Below are positions 57,119 through 64,000 of a stretch of 64,000 bases of DNA, in pieces. The notes under the pieces are model-generated. The model made no database searches. It saw only the letters and a program-made list of their open reading frames with translations, and had not been told where the DNA came from. Each line of letters begins with the position of its first letter. Position 1 is the stretch's first letter. The stretch covers positions 1 through 64,000 of the forward strand of contig NZ_QUSW01000002.1 in NCBI RefSeq assembly GCF_003852895.1, read 5' to 3'. Made by a program: the position numbers and the translations under genes. Source of the stretch: Rhizobacter terrae. Its GTDB lineage: Bacteria > Pseudomonadota > Gammaproteobacteria > Burkholderiales > Burkholderiaceae_C.

Positions 57119-58274
57119 GCGGACTTGTGACGATCGTCCGCCTCAGTCGCTCCACCCCCTGCGTGAGGCGGGTTGTGTCCTGCGATGCGAAGCACCAGCG
57201 CAGCCAGCCTTCCGCCTCATCGCCGAAGGCTGCGCCGGGGGCGATTCCAAGGCCGGCCGTCGCCACGAGATGCTTGGCGTAGGCCAGCGAATCGCCCTGC
57301 CCCTCGACACGAAAGAAGGCATACATGCCGCCCAGCGGGTTGGCCAGGTGGACACCTGGAATGCGCCCCAATTGCGGCACCAGAACGTCGCGGCAGGCTT
57401 TCAATCGACTCACCAGGCCGGGCACGAACTCGTCCGCATGCGCCAGGCCCGCCAGCCCCGCCCGCTGAACGAACACCGGTGCACAGGAGGTGTTGAACTC
57501 GATCAGCTTGCCCATGTGGGCGATGACCTCGGCGGGCGCGACCATCCAGCCCAGCCGCCAGCCGGTCATGAGGAAGCTCTTTGAAAAGCTGTGCACCACG
57601 ATCAGGCGATCATTGTGGGTGGCAATGTCGAGAAAGCTCGGCGCGCAGGAGGCGCCCTCGGCGAAATACAGCCGCTCGTAGACTTCGTCGGCAACGATCC
57701 ATGTGCCGCTACGGCGGCAATGGTCGAGGATGACCTGCTGCTCGGTGCGGCTGAGCGTCCAACCGGTAGGGTTGTTCGGCGCATTGACGATGAGGGCCCG
57801 CGTGTGCGGCGTGATCGCCGACAGCAACTCATCCACATCGAGCCGCCACGCGGTCCCGTCGGTGCGCAAGGCCACGCGCTTCACCCGAGCCCCGAGGATT
57901 TCTGGCTGTGCCGTCAGGTTGGGCCACACGGGCACCACCGCCACCACCTCGTCGCCCGCCCCCACCAACGCCTGCATGGACAGCATCAGCGCACTCACGC
58001 CCGACGACGTGACGGCGATTCGATCCGCCTTCACGCCGGGATGCAGTTGCGAGGTATAGCGGGCGATCGCCTCGCGCAACTCCGGCAGCCCGAGGTTGTG
58101 CGAGTAGAAGGTTTCGCCGCGCGAAATCGACTCCATCGCAGCCTCGCGGATGAAGCCCGGCGTCGGCTCGTCGCTCTCGCCGAACCAGAAGGCCAGCACG
58201 TCGCTGCGGCCCATGCCGGCGTTGGCGACCTCGCGGATCTTGGAACCGGGCAGGTCCCGGATGATGTCTCTCAT
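57114..58274 (-). CDS. Class I/II pyridoxal-phosphate aminotransferase
   Basis: 386-aa fold-type I aminotransferase. Key segments are NAPNNPTGWTLS (substrate/PLP Asn), IVADEVYERLYF with the Asp that pairs with the PLP nitrogen, the Schiff-base Lys in HSFSKSFLMTGWRLGW, and the Arg near the C-terminus. The ATG at 58274 is used; the frame continues 111 bases into tsaD without family similarity. The substrate amino acid is not readable; relatives act on aspartate, aromatic or neutral amino acids. It follows tsaD by 10 bases. Confidence 0.88.
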   Translation of the reverse strand: MRDIIRDLPGSKIREVANAGMGRSDVLAFWFGESDEPTPGFIREAAMESISRGETFYSHNLGLPELREAIARYTSQLHPGVKADRIAVTSSGVSALMLSMQALVGAGDEVVAVVPVWPNLTAQPEILGARVKRVALRTDGTAWRLDVDELLSAITPHTRALIVNAPNNPTGWTLSRTEQQVILDHCRRSGTWIVADEVYERLYFAEGASCAPSFLDIATHNDRLIVVHSFSKSFLMTGWRLGWMVAPAEVIAHMGKLIEFNTSCAPVFVQRAGLAGLAHADEFVPGLVSRLKACRDVLVPQLGRIPGVHLANPLGGMYAFFRVEGQGDSLAYAKHLVATAGLGIAPGAAFGDEAEGWLRWCFASQDTTRLTQGVERLRRTIVTSPL

Positions 58275-58284
58275 GAACGGTGCC

Positions 58285-59316
58285 TCACGCGGCGTGCAGC
58301 GGCCAGCGCGGCAGCACATTGAAGGTGTGGTCGGTGCTCGTCTTCGCGATGCCGCGCTGCAGGCGCATCGCGGCGGCCAGCGCAATCATCGCGCCGTTGT
58401 CGGTGCACAGCGACAGTTCCGGGTAATGCACCCTCACCTGCCGCTTTGCGCATTCGGCGTTCAGCATCTCACGCAGCCGGGCGTTGGCACCCACGCCGCC
58501 CGCCACGACCAGCCGCTTGAGGCCAGTCTCCTTCAGCGCGGCGAGGGACTTGCGCACCAGCAACTCGACGATCGCTTCCTGCGTGGACGCGGCAAGGTTG
58601 GCCTTGTCCTGCTCGCAGACGTTGGCGAGCTTCATGAGCTGGGTGCGCACAGCCGTCTTGAGCCCGGCGAAGGAGAAGTCGAGGTTGCCGCTGTGCAGCA
58701 AGGGTCGCGGCAAGTCGAAGGCCTTGGCATCGCCGAACTCGGCGAGCCGAGCCAAAGCAGGGCCCCCAGGGTAGCCCAGGCCCATCAGCTTGGCGGATTT
58801 GTCGAAGGCTTCGCCGGCAGCGTCGTCGATGGTCTCGCCGAGCAGTTCGTAGCTGGCAACGTCGTCCACCCGCATGAGCTGCGTGTGGCCGCCCGAGACC
58901 AGCAGTGCCACGAACGGGAACTGCGGCGGATCCTTCGAGAGGAAGGGCGACAGCAGATGCCCTTCCAGGTGGTGCACGCCCACCACCGGCTTGCCGAGTG
59001 CAGCGCCCAGCGAGCAGGCCACGCCGGCGCCCACGAGCAAGGCGCCGGCCAACCCTGGCCCCTGCGTGAAGGCCACCACATCGATGTCGGACAACTGGGC
59101 GCCGGCATCGGCCAGCACCTGGCGCGTCAGCGGCAGCACCCGGCGGATGTGGTCGCGCGAGGCCAGCTCCGGCACCACGCCGCCATAGGCCTGGTGCATG
59201 TCGATCTGGCTGTGCAGGGCGTGGGCGCGAAGCTCGGGGATCTGCTGCTTCGGTCCGGCGCGGACCAGGGCCACGCCGGTTTCATCGCAGGAGGACTCCA
59301 CACCAAGAATGTTCAT
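58285..59316 (-). CDS. tsaD: tRNA N6-threonylcarbamoyladenosine transferase TsaD
   Basis: 343-aa ASKHA-fold enzyme that, with TsaB and TsaE, transfers threonylcarbamoyl to A37 of ANN-decoding tRNAs. The start [18 protein letters not shown], the metal-binding HHLEGH and the later [13 protein letters not shown] and [13 protein letters not shown] (Asp ligand) are all present. Length is typical of bacterial TsaD (formerly Gcp/YgjD). Confidence 0.97.
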   Translation of the reverse strand: MNILGVESSCDETGVALVRAGPKQQIPELRAHALHSQIDMHQAYGGVVPELASRDHIRRVLPLTRQVLADAGAQLSDIDVVAFTQGPGLAGALLVGAGVACSLGAALGKPVVGVHHLEGHLLSPFLSKDPPQFPFVALLVSGGHTQLMRVDDVASYELLGETIDDAAGEAFDKSAKLMGLGYPGGPALARLAEFGDAKAFDLPRPLLHSGNLDFSFAGLKTAVRTQLMKLANVCEQDKANLAASTQEAIVELLVRKSLAALKETGLKRLVVAGGVGANARLREMLNAECAKRQVRVHYPELSLCTDNGAMIALAAAMRLQRGIAKTSTDHTFNVLPRWPLHAA

Positions 59317-59519
59317 CGGGCCGGAGTTTACGAGGCGATGAAAGGCCCCTCACGCCCGCGAGCAACACATTTGGAAACAGCTAATGTCTAAGGGTTTGCC
59401 CGAGTTCGGCAAAAAATACCTTCCCGCAAGCCTTTTCAAGAACTAACCTGCACCTCCCACAAGAGCGCATGCCGTCTCGAAGCGGCGATGCCCCACAAGA
59501 GCAGAAGGTCGTTGGAGCC

Positions 59520-59807
59520 ATGAAAGAATATCGTCTATCAGCTTGGCCGGAGCTCAGTCCGCCCTTCCACCGCACGGCATACCGCCGCATGGCGAACGAC
59601 ATGTCGCAGCGGTACATGACCGTCGCTCAGCTCGCTGATATGAGCGGCCTGAAGCGCATGGAGGTCAAGGCCTTCGTGGAAATGCTGGAAGCCAAGGGCC
59701 TGCTGCGCGAGCGTGAGTGCATGACGCCCGACGCACAGTTCTGGTCCCTGCGCCCCTTGGGCGGCTGGTTGCGCCGCGCGATCTCGACCTCGCACAGCAG
59801 CCGCTGA
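59520..59807 (+). CDS. Small putative winged-helix protein
   Basis: 95 aa. Residues about 25-65 (YMTVAQLADMSGLKRMEVKAFVEMLEAKGLL) read as a helix-turn-helix followed by a wing, so nucleic-acid binding is possible. GGAG sits before the ATG at 59520; a longer in-frame start at 59469 lacks such a site. A clear intrinsic terminator follows after 19 bases, supporting a real monocistronic gene. I do not recognise the family; homologous genes may be lineage-specific. It lies between tsaD and nasT. Confidence 0.65.
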   Translation: MKEYRLSAWPELSPPFHRTAYRRMANDMSQRYMTVAQLADMSGLKRMEVKAFVEMLEAKGLLRERECMTPDAQFWSLRPLGGWLRRAISTSHSSR

Positions 59808-59826
59808 GCCCCAGCTCCCCGTGAGA

Positions 59827-59849
59827 AAAGCCCGCATCACGCGGGCTTT
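59827..59849 (+). terminator. Intrinsic terminator after the small winged-helix gene
   Basis: AAAGCCCGC / GCGGGCTTT form a perfect 9-bp stem with loop ATCAC, followed by C-GCATTTCT. It insulates the small gene from nasT. Confidence 0.8.
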
Positions 59850-59865
59850 CGCATTTCTGAAAGCC

Positions 59866-59882
59866 ATGGCGCGATTGTTGCA
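59866..59882 (+). promoter_or_regulatory. Sigma-54 promoter of nasT
   Basis: TGGCGCG-N4-TTGCA matches the sigma-54 consensus TGGCACG-N4-TTGCW with one change; GG (59868-59869) and GC (59880-59881) are separated by exactly 10 bases. The predicted start is near 59893, two bases before the nasT ATG, so the nasT mRNA would be almost leaderless. Confidence 0.75.
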
Positions 59883-59894
59883 ATTGCTCGCACC

Positions 59895-60527
59895 ATGAAC
59901 CCGGCCAAGGCCCTGCGCATCGTCATCGTCGCGCCCGAGACCCTCGCCCCCGATCCGGCCGATCCGCAGGCGGAGGAGGAGGCCGAGCGTTCGCGCAGCC
60001 TGCGCATCGGAATGCTGCAGGACGGTTACAACATCGTGGCCGTGCTGCCCGCGGACATCTTCCTGCCCGACCGGCTGGCCCAGATCAGCCCGGACATGAT
60101 CATCGTGGACGCCGAGAGCCAGGCGCGCGACACGCTGGAGCATGTGGTGGTGGCCACGCGCGATGCGCGGCGTCCCATCGTGCTGTTCACCAACGACGAC
60201 GACACCTCGCACGTGCGCGATGCCATCGCCGCGGGCGTCACGGCCTACGTGGTGGCCGGCCTTGCGCCGGAGCGCGTGAAGCCGGTGCTGGAGGTGGCGA
60301 TGGCGCGCTTCCAGCACGAGGAGGCGATGCGCCGCGAGCTCGCGGATGCACGCACGCAGCTCAACGACCGCAAGGTGATCGACCGGGCCAAGGGCATCCT
60401 CATGAAGCGGCACTCGCTGGATGAAGGCGAGGCCTATGCGCGCCTGCGCAAGACGGCCATGGACAAGGGCATGAAGATCGCCGACGTGGCGCAGCGGATC
60501 ATCGACGTCGCAGATTTGCTGGGCTGA
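59895..60527 (+). CDS. nasT: ANTAR-domain antitermination regulator NasT
   Basis: 210 aa. The N-terminal 140 residues are a receiver-like domain with D72 in MIIVDAESQ at the phospho-acceptor place. It lacks the usual acidic pair (VAPET instead of VDDE) and the C-terminal Lys, so phosphorylation is doubtful. Residues about 30-35 form an acidic insertion. The C-terminal ANTAR domain (about 145-205; VIDRAKGILMKRHSLDEGEAYARLRKTA) is an RNA-binding three-helix bundle. NasT-type proteins prevent termination in leaders of nitrate-assimilation operons; such a leader follows directly. No NasS gene adjoins it. Confidence 0.92.
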   Translation: MNPAKALRIVIVAPETLAPDPADPQAEEEAERSRSLRIGMLQDGYNIVAVLPADIFLPDRLAQISPDMIIVDAESQARDTLEHVVVATRDARRPIVLFTNDDDTSHVRDAIAAGVTAYVVAGLAPERVKPVLEVAMARFQHEEAMRRELADARTQLNDRKVIDRAKGILMKRHSLDEGEAYARLRKTAMDKGMKIADVAQRIIDVADLLG

Positions 60528-60530
60528 CGC

Positions 60531-60568
60531 GCACAAGGTTTGTGCAACGCACCAGAACAGATTGGTGC
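60531..60568 (+). promoter_or_regulatory. NtrC-like activator sites upstream of nrtA
   Basis: GCACAAGGTTTGTGC (60531-60545) is a 15-bp dyad with GCAC-N7-GTGC spacing, the same as well-known NtrC sites. A second inverted pair, GCACC-N10-GGTGC (60549-60568), is off-register. They lie about 55-90 bases upstream of the predicted sigma-54 start, fitting enhancer-type activation by NtrC under nitrogen limitation. Confidence 0.65.
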
Positions 60569-60597
60569 ATCGGACTGAAATGCCGGGCAAAGGCCCC

Positions 60598-60612
60598 TGG
60601 CACACGGCTTGC
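60598..60612 (+). promoter_or_regulatory. Sigma-54 promoter of the nrtABC operon
   Basis: TGGCAC-N5-TTGC, an exact match to the sigma-54 core, with GG-N10-GC spacing (GG 60599-60600, GC 60611-60612). The predicted start is about 60624, leaving a leader of roughly 147 bases before nrtA. Confidence 0.85.
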
Positions 60613-60664
60613 GTAAGACCCCACCGGAAGGTCAACGGCGATCTCCCACTCACCACATCGATGC

Positions 60665-60753
60665 GCGCCAAGGCTGGCGCCCACATCGAAAGGACGATGG
60701 CGTCCCCACCGAACTGGTCTAGACCAGTGACGTGCGGACGCCTTTTTGTTTTT
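60665..60753 (+). promoter_or_regulatory. ANTAR-target leader with two hexaloop hairpins and a terminator
   Basis: Hairpin 1 is GCGCC-AAGGCT-GGCGC (60665-60680); hairpin 2 is CATCG-AAAGGA-CGATG (60684-60699). Both have 5-bp stems and six-base loops with A at position 1 and G at position 4, the ANTAR-protein recognition rule. The terminator stem GGCGTCC (60699-60705) with GGACGCC (60736-60742), enclosing a perfect palindrome ACTGGTCTAGACCAGT, is followed by TTTTTGTTTTT. The terminator shares base 60699 with hairpin 2, so NasT binding should favour readthrough into nrtA. Confidence 0.85.
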
Positions 60754-60770
60754 GCACGAGACAAACCGCC

Positions 60771-62027
60771 ATGAACACACACGGAAAGATCGACATGACC
60801 CGCCGTCAACTCATCAAGGCCGCTGCCGCCGCCGGCGCCACCGGCATGGTTCCCGGGCTGCAGAGCGCCGTCTATGCCGCCGGCTCCGACAAGCCCGAGA
60901 AGGAAGAGGTGAAGATCGGCTTCATCCCCCTGACCGACTGCGCCTCAGTGGTGATGGCCTCGGTGCTGGGCTTCGACAAGAAGTACGGCGTGAAGATCAT
61001 CCCGACCAAGGAAGCCTCCTGGGCGGGCGTGCGCGACAAGCTGGTCAACGGCGAGCTGGACATGGCGCACGTGCTGTACGGCCTCATCTACGGCGTGCAC
61101 CTGGGCGTGAGCGGCCCCAAGAAGGACATGGCCGTGCTCATGACGCTGAACAACAACGGCCAGGCCATCACGCTGTCGAAGAAGCTGGCGGACAAGGGCG
61201 CGGTGGACGGCGCGTCACTCGCCAAGCTGATGCAGGCCGACAAGCGCGAATACACCTTCGCGCAGACCTTCCCCACCGGCACGCATGCCATGTGGCTGTA
61301 CTACTGGCTGGCGACCTACGGCATCAACCCGATGAAGGACGCCAAGGTCATCACGGTGCCGCCGCCGCAGATGGTGGCCAACATGCGCGTGGGCAACATG
61401 GACGGCTACTGCGTGGGCGAGCCCTGGGGCCACCGCGCGATCATGGACGGCATCGGCATCACCGGGGTGACGACGCAGGACATCTGGAAGGACCATCCGG
61501 AGAAGGTGCTGGGCACCACCGGCGACTTCGTCAAGAAGTACCCCAACACCGCGCGCGCCGTGATGATGGCCATCCTCGAGGCCAGCCGCTGGATCGACGC
61601 GAGCCTGCAGAACAAGCTGAAGATGGCCGAGACGGTGGCCGACAAGAGCTACGTCAACACCAGCGTCGATGCGATCAACCAGCGCATCCTGGGCCGCTAC
61701 CAGAACGGCCTGGGCAAGACCTGGGACGACCCCAACCACATGAAGTTCTTCAACGACGGCGCGGTGAACTTCCCGTACCTGTCCGACGGCATGTGGTTCC
61801 TCACGCAGCACAAGCGCTGGGGCCTCATCAAGGACCACCCCGACTACCTGGCCGTGGCCAAGCAGATCAACCAGATCGATCTCTACAAGGAGGTCGCCGG
61901 CGCCATGAAGATCAGCGTGCCCAAGGACGTGATGCGCACCAGCAAGCTGATCGACGGCACGGTGTGGGACGGCAAGGACCCGAAGAAGTACGCCGACAGC
62001 TTCGCGCTGAAGTTCTCCGCCGCCTGA
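60771..62027 (+). CDS. nrtA: Nitrate ABC transporter substrate-binding protein
   Basis: 418-aa receptor of the NrtA/NasF/SsuA family. The N-terminus has a twin-arginine-like signal, MTRRQLIKAAAAAGATG, ending near VYAAG, so export by Tat is likely. The mature part starts VKIGFIPLTDCASVVMAS and contains WAGVRDKLVNGELDMAH and GYCVGEPWGHRA, typical of nitrate/cyanate receptors. The ATG at 60771 is used because the upstream frame is in the terminator. The presence of a signal peptide argues against its being the cytosolic sensor NasS. Confidence 0.92.
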   Translation: MNTHGKIDMTRRQLIKAAAAAGATGMVPGLQSAVYAAGSDKPEKEEVKIGFIPLTDCASVVMASVLGFDKKYGVKIIPTKEASWAGVRDKLVNGELDMAHVLYGLIYGVHLGVSGPKKDMAVLMTLNNNGQAITLSKKLADKGAVDGASLAKLMQADKREYTFAQTFPTGTHAMWLYYWLATYGINPMKDAKVITVPPPQMVANMRVGNMDGYCVGEPWGHRAIMDGIGITGVTTQDIWKDHPEKVLGTTGDFVKKYPNTARAVMMAILEASRWIDASLQNKLKMAETVADKSYVNTSVDAINQRILGRYQNGLGKTWDDPNHMKFFNDGAVNFPYLSDGMWFLTQHKRWGLIKDHPDYLAVAKQINQIDLYKEVAGAMKISVPKDVMRTSKLIDGTVWDGKDPKKYADSFALKFSAA

Positions 62028-62055
62028 GGCCTACCCGGAACCAAGGAGTCCACTC

Positions 62056-62961
62056 ATGGTCAGTGCAGTGTTTCATTCGCCGCTGGAAGCGGCATCGGAC
62101 AAGCGGGCAACAGCACCTGCGGCCAAGCCTTCGGCATCCGCGGCGCAGCCCAAGGCGGTCGCGCCGGTGTTGGCCAAGCCGTCCACCGATTGGGGTGCCC
62201 TCTTCCTCAAGGTCTTCGCGCCGCTCGCAGGCATTGCCCTGCTGGTCGGCATCTGGGGCCTGCTCACGATGAAGGGCAGCACCTTCCCGTCGCCGGCCGC
62301 CACCTTCGAAGAGGCGGTGAAGGTGTTCTCAGACCCGTTCTACAGCAAAGGCCCGAACGACCAGGGCATCGGCTGGAACATCCTGTTCTCGCTGCAACGC
62401 GTGGCCCTGGGCTTCGGCATGGCGGCGGCCGTGGGCATCCCGCTGGGCTTCATGATCGGCCGCTTCGAGCTGCTCAACCGCATGGCCTCGCCGCTCATCA
62501 GCCTGCTGCGCCCGGTGTCGCCGCTGGCCTGGCTGCCCATCGGCCTGATGGTGTTCAAGGCGGCCAATCCGGCGGCCATCTGGACGATCTTCATCTGCTC
62601 GATCTGGCCGATGATCATCAACACCGCGGTCGGCGTGCAGCGCGTGCCCGAGGACTACATGAACGTGGCCCGGGTGCTCAAGCTGTCGGAATGGAAGATC
62701 TTCTCGCGCATCCTCTTCCCCGCTGTGCTGCCCTACATGCTGACCGGCGTGCGCCTGTCGGTGGGCACCGCGTGGCTGGTGATCGTCGCGGCCGAGATGC
62801 TGACCGGCGGCGTGGGCATCGGCTTCTGGGTGTGGGACGAGTGGAACAACCTCAACGTCAAGCACATCCTGATCGCCATCTTCGTGATCGGCACCGTGGG
62901 CCTGCTGCTCGAATGGATGCTCATCAACATCGCCCGCCGCTTCAGCTTCGAGAACGAGTGA
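62056..62961 (+). CDS. nrtB: Nitrate ABC transporter permease
   Basis: 301-aa permease. A cytoplasmic Ala/Pro/Lys-rich tail of about 45 residues precedes six helices. The TauC/NrtB-type EAA loop is MNVARVLKLSEWKIFSRILFPAVLP near residues 200-225, and VGTAWLVIVAAEMLTGG follows, a hallmark of the nitrate/sulfonate/taurine class. 28 bases after nrtA. Confidence 0.92.
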   Translation: MVSAVFHSPLEAASDKRATAPAAKPSASAAQPKAVAPVLAKPSTDWGALFLKVFAPLAGIALLVGIWGLLTMKGSTFPSPAATFEEAVKVFSDPFYSKGPNDQGIGWNILFSLQRVALGFGMAAAVGIPLGFMIGRFELLNRMASPLISLLRPVSPLAWLPIGLMVFKAANPAAIWTIFICSIWPMIINTAVGVQRVPEDYMNVARVLKLSEWKIFSRILFPAVLPYMLTGVRLSVGTAWLVIVAAEMLTGGVGIGFWVWDEWNNLNVKHILIAIFVIGTVGLLLEWMLINIARRFSFENE

Positions 62962-62974
62962 GGAAGGAATCGCC

Positions 62975-63769
62975 ATGAAGAATTTCATCGACGTTCATGC
63001 CGCCGAGATGGTGTTCAGCACGAAGAAGGGCCGCTTCCATGCCCTGCAGGATGTGAACCTCACCGTGGCCAAGGGCGAGTTCGTCACGCTCATCGGCCAC
63101 TCGGGCTGCGGCAAATCCACGCTGCTGAACCTCATCGCGGGGCTGCTCATGCCCACCAGTGGTGCGCTCTTGTGCGACAACCGCGAGATCGCCTCGCCGG
63201 GGCCCGAGCGGGCGGTGGTGTTCCAGAACCACTCGCTGCTGCCGTGGCTCACCTGCTACGAAAACGTCTACCTGGGCGTGGAACGCGTGTTCGGCGAGAG
63301 AGCGAACAAGACCGAGCTCAAGCGCCGCACGATGGACGCGCTCGAACTGGTCGGCATGGGCCACGCCATTGCCAAGCGTCCGCAGGAGATCTCAGGCGGC
63401 ATGAAGCAGCGCGTGGGCATCGCCCGGGCGCTCGCCATGGAGCCCAAGGTGCTGTTGATGGACGAACCCTTCGGCGCGCTGGATGCGTTGACCCGGGCGC
63501 ACCTGCAAGACGAACTGCTGAAGATCGTGGCACGCACGCAAAGCACGGTGGTGATGGTCACGCACGACGTGGACGAGGCGGTGCTGCTGTCGGACCGCAT
63601 CGTGATGATGACCAATGGACCGGCGGCGACGATCGGCGAGATCCTGAATGTGGAGCTGGAGCGTCCGCGCAATCGGGTGCAGCTGGCGGAGGATCCGCGC
63701 TACGTCCACTATCGGAAGGAAGTGCTGGACTTCCTCTACACCCGCCACGGCCAAAAGCTGGCGGCCTGA
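62975..63769 (+). CDS. nrtC: Nitrate ABC transporter ATP-binding protein
   Basis: 264-aa ATPase of the nitrate importer. Walker A is GHSGCGKST (41-49), the signature ISGGMKQRVGIARALAM, Walker B VLLMDEPFGALD and the switch His in VMVTHDVDEAV. This is the NrtD/NasD-type single-domain ATPase; there is no fused receptor domain as in cyanobacterial NrtC. The C-terminus (HYRKEVLDFLY) is typical of the group. Confidence 0.93.
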   Translation: MKNFIDVHAAEMVFSTKKGRFHALQDVNLTVAKGEFVTLIGHSGCGKSTLLNLIAGLLMPTSGALLCDNREIASPGPERAVVFQNHSLLPWLTCYENVYLGVERVFGERANKTELKRRTMDALELVGMGHAIAKRPQEISGGMKQRVGIARALAMEPKVLLMDEPFGALDALTRAHLQDELLKIVARTQSTVVMVTHDVDEAVLLSDRIVMMTNGPAATIGEILNVELERPRNRVQLAEDPRYVHYRKEVLDFLYTRHGQKLAA

Positions 63770-63778
63770 ACGAGACGG

Positions 63779-63793
63779 TGGCACAGGCCTTGC
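63779..63793 (+). promoter_or_regulatory. Sigma-54 promoter downstream of nrtC
   Basis: TGGCAC-N5-TTGC with GG-N10-GC spacing (GG 63780-63781, GC 63792-63793), 10 bases after the nrtC stop. It closely resembles the nrtA promoter: both read TGGCACA...TTGCGTA. Predicted start near 63805. Confidence 0.75.
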
Positions 63794-63804
63794 GTATGAG
63801 AAAG

Positions 63805-63894
63805 CGGCAGCCGCTTGGCGACTGCTTATCTCCTCAGTAGGGCCTTGCCCTTTGTTCAAAACCTCCGAGCCTCACGGCTGCGGAGGTTTTTTTT
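63805..63894 (+). ncRNA. Candidate sigma-54-dependent small RNA
   Basis: From the predicted start at about 63805 to the end of the T-run at 63894 is a 90-base unit with no open frame of note. It has a dyad AAGCGG-CAG-CCGCTT (63802-63816) at its 5' end, an unpaired-looking pyrimidine-rich middle (about 63817-63858), and a strong intrinsic terminator. Size and layout fit a trans-acting sRNA. By analogy, Pseudomonas has sigma-54/NtrC-dependent sRNAs. An attenuated leader is less likely since the next gene is on the opposite strand. Confidence 0.5.
63860..63894 (+). terminator. Intrinsic terminator (probably bidirectional)
   Basis: AACCTCCG / CGGAGGTT with an inner AGCC-TCAC-GGCT extension forms a long stem with a single bulged G, followed by eight T. 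On the minus strand the same stem is followed by TTTTG, so it can also serve the convergent gene ending at 63923. Confidence 0.9.
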
Positions 63895-63922
63895 GGCCGC
63901 CTCCCGGCCGCCATGCGCCAAC

Positions 63923-64000
63923 TCAGTGCTTTTCTTTCGCGTGATTGATCGAGTACTTCGGAATCTCGATCGTCACATCCTGCTGCGAGACGATCGCCTG
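63923..64000 (-). CDS. C-terminal end of an unidentified gene (5' truncated)
   Basis: 25 codons and a stop read in from the window edge on the minus strand, ending IPKYSINHAKEKH. The segment before it (DVTIEI) looks like a beta-strand. I do not recognise the family from this fragment. The terminator 29 bases beyond its stop supports a real gene end. Confidence 0.5.
   Translation of the reverse strand, partial: QAIVSQQDVTIEIPKYSINHAKEKH

Noticed and set aside
63895-63940. Short plus-strand frame after the terminator as a gene led by the sigma-54 transcript
   Set aside because: It would encode only about 11 residues, overlaps the convergent gene end, and lies beyond a strong terminator.

Overview
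The window is high-GC DNA, densely coded on both strands, and reads like a betaproteobacterial chromosome of the order Burkholderiales, most likely the Comamonadaceae. Supporting signs are the tpiA-secG-tRNA-Leu-nuoA..N-NUDIX-DUF1178 order, the rpsO-pnp pair, a Bug-type solute receptor and the family assignments throughout. I see no phage, insertion sequence, integron, CRISPR array or rRNA. The one accessory-looking insertion is a two-gene AbiE-like toxin-antitoxin cassette. No gene-free stretch exceeds 300 bases; the longest is 124-410.

Layout. (1) 1-8238, plus strand: end of an outer-membrane sugar porin, an OmpR-type response regulator and its sensor kinase, a complete sugar ABC importer (receptor, two permeases, ATPase; GtsABCD-like) and an AGE-family sugar epimerase/isomerase. 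(2) 8242-12141: a small secreted protein divergent from a TldD/TldE protease pair, then a VOC protein. (3) 12148-18616, minus: a D-glucarate regulon with LacI repressor, operator, Bug receptor, glucarate dehydratase, HpcH/HpaI aldolase, tartronate semialdehyde reductase and MOFRL glycerate kinase, which together take glucarate to pyruvate plus 2-phosphoglycerate. (4) 18673-25123, minus: RND efflux pair, chorismate synthase, CBS-domain protein. (5) 25233-36167, mostly plus: homoserine sulfhydrylase, alpha/beta hydrolase, Mpo1-like protein, PAS-PAS-GGDEF cyclase, AbiE-like TA pair, AraC regulator, a double-lobed retropepsin-PDZ protein, YihY-type and DUF2069 membrane proteins, FAD-linked oxidase. 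(6) 36168-59316, minus: housekeeping block with complex I (all 14 nuo genes), tRNA-Leu(GAG), secG, tpiA, a quinone oxidoreductase, pnp, rpsO, an aminotransferase and tsaD. (7) 59520-64000: a nitrate-uptake locus with nasT (ANTAR antiterminator), nrtA, nrtB, nrtC, and the end of a convergent gene.

The most rewarding region is the nitrate locus. Three sites with the sigma-54 GG-N10-GC spacing lie within 4 kb: before nasT, before nrtA and directly after nrtC. The nrtA leader carries two adjacent hexaloop hairpins, each with A at loop position 1 and G at position 4, running into an intrinsic terminator. That is the arrangement expected for ANTAR-protein antitermination. The third site would start a transcript of about 90 nt that ends at a strong terminator and holds no gene, so it is a candidate nitrogen-regulated small RNA. 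All functions are read from sequence and family knowledge only; no database search was run.
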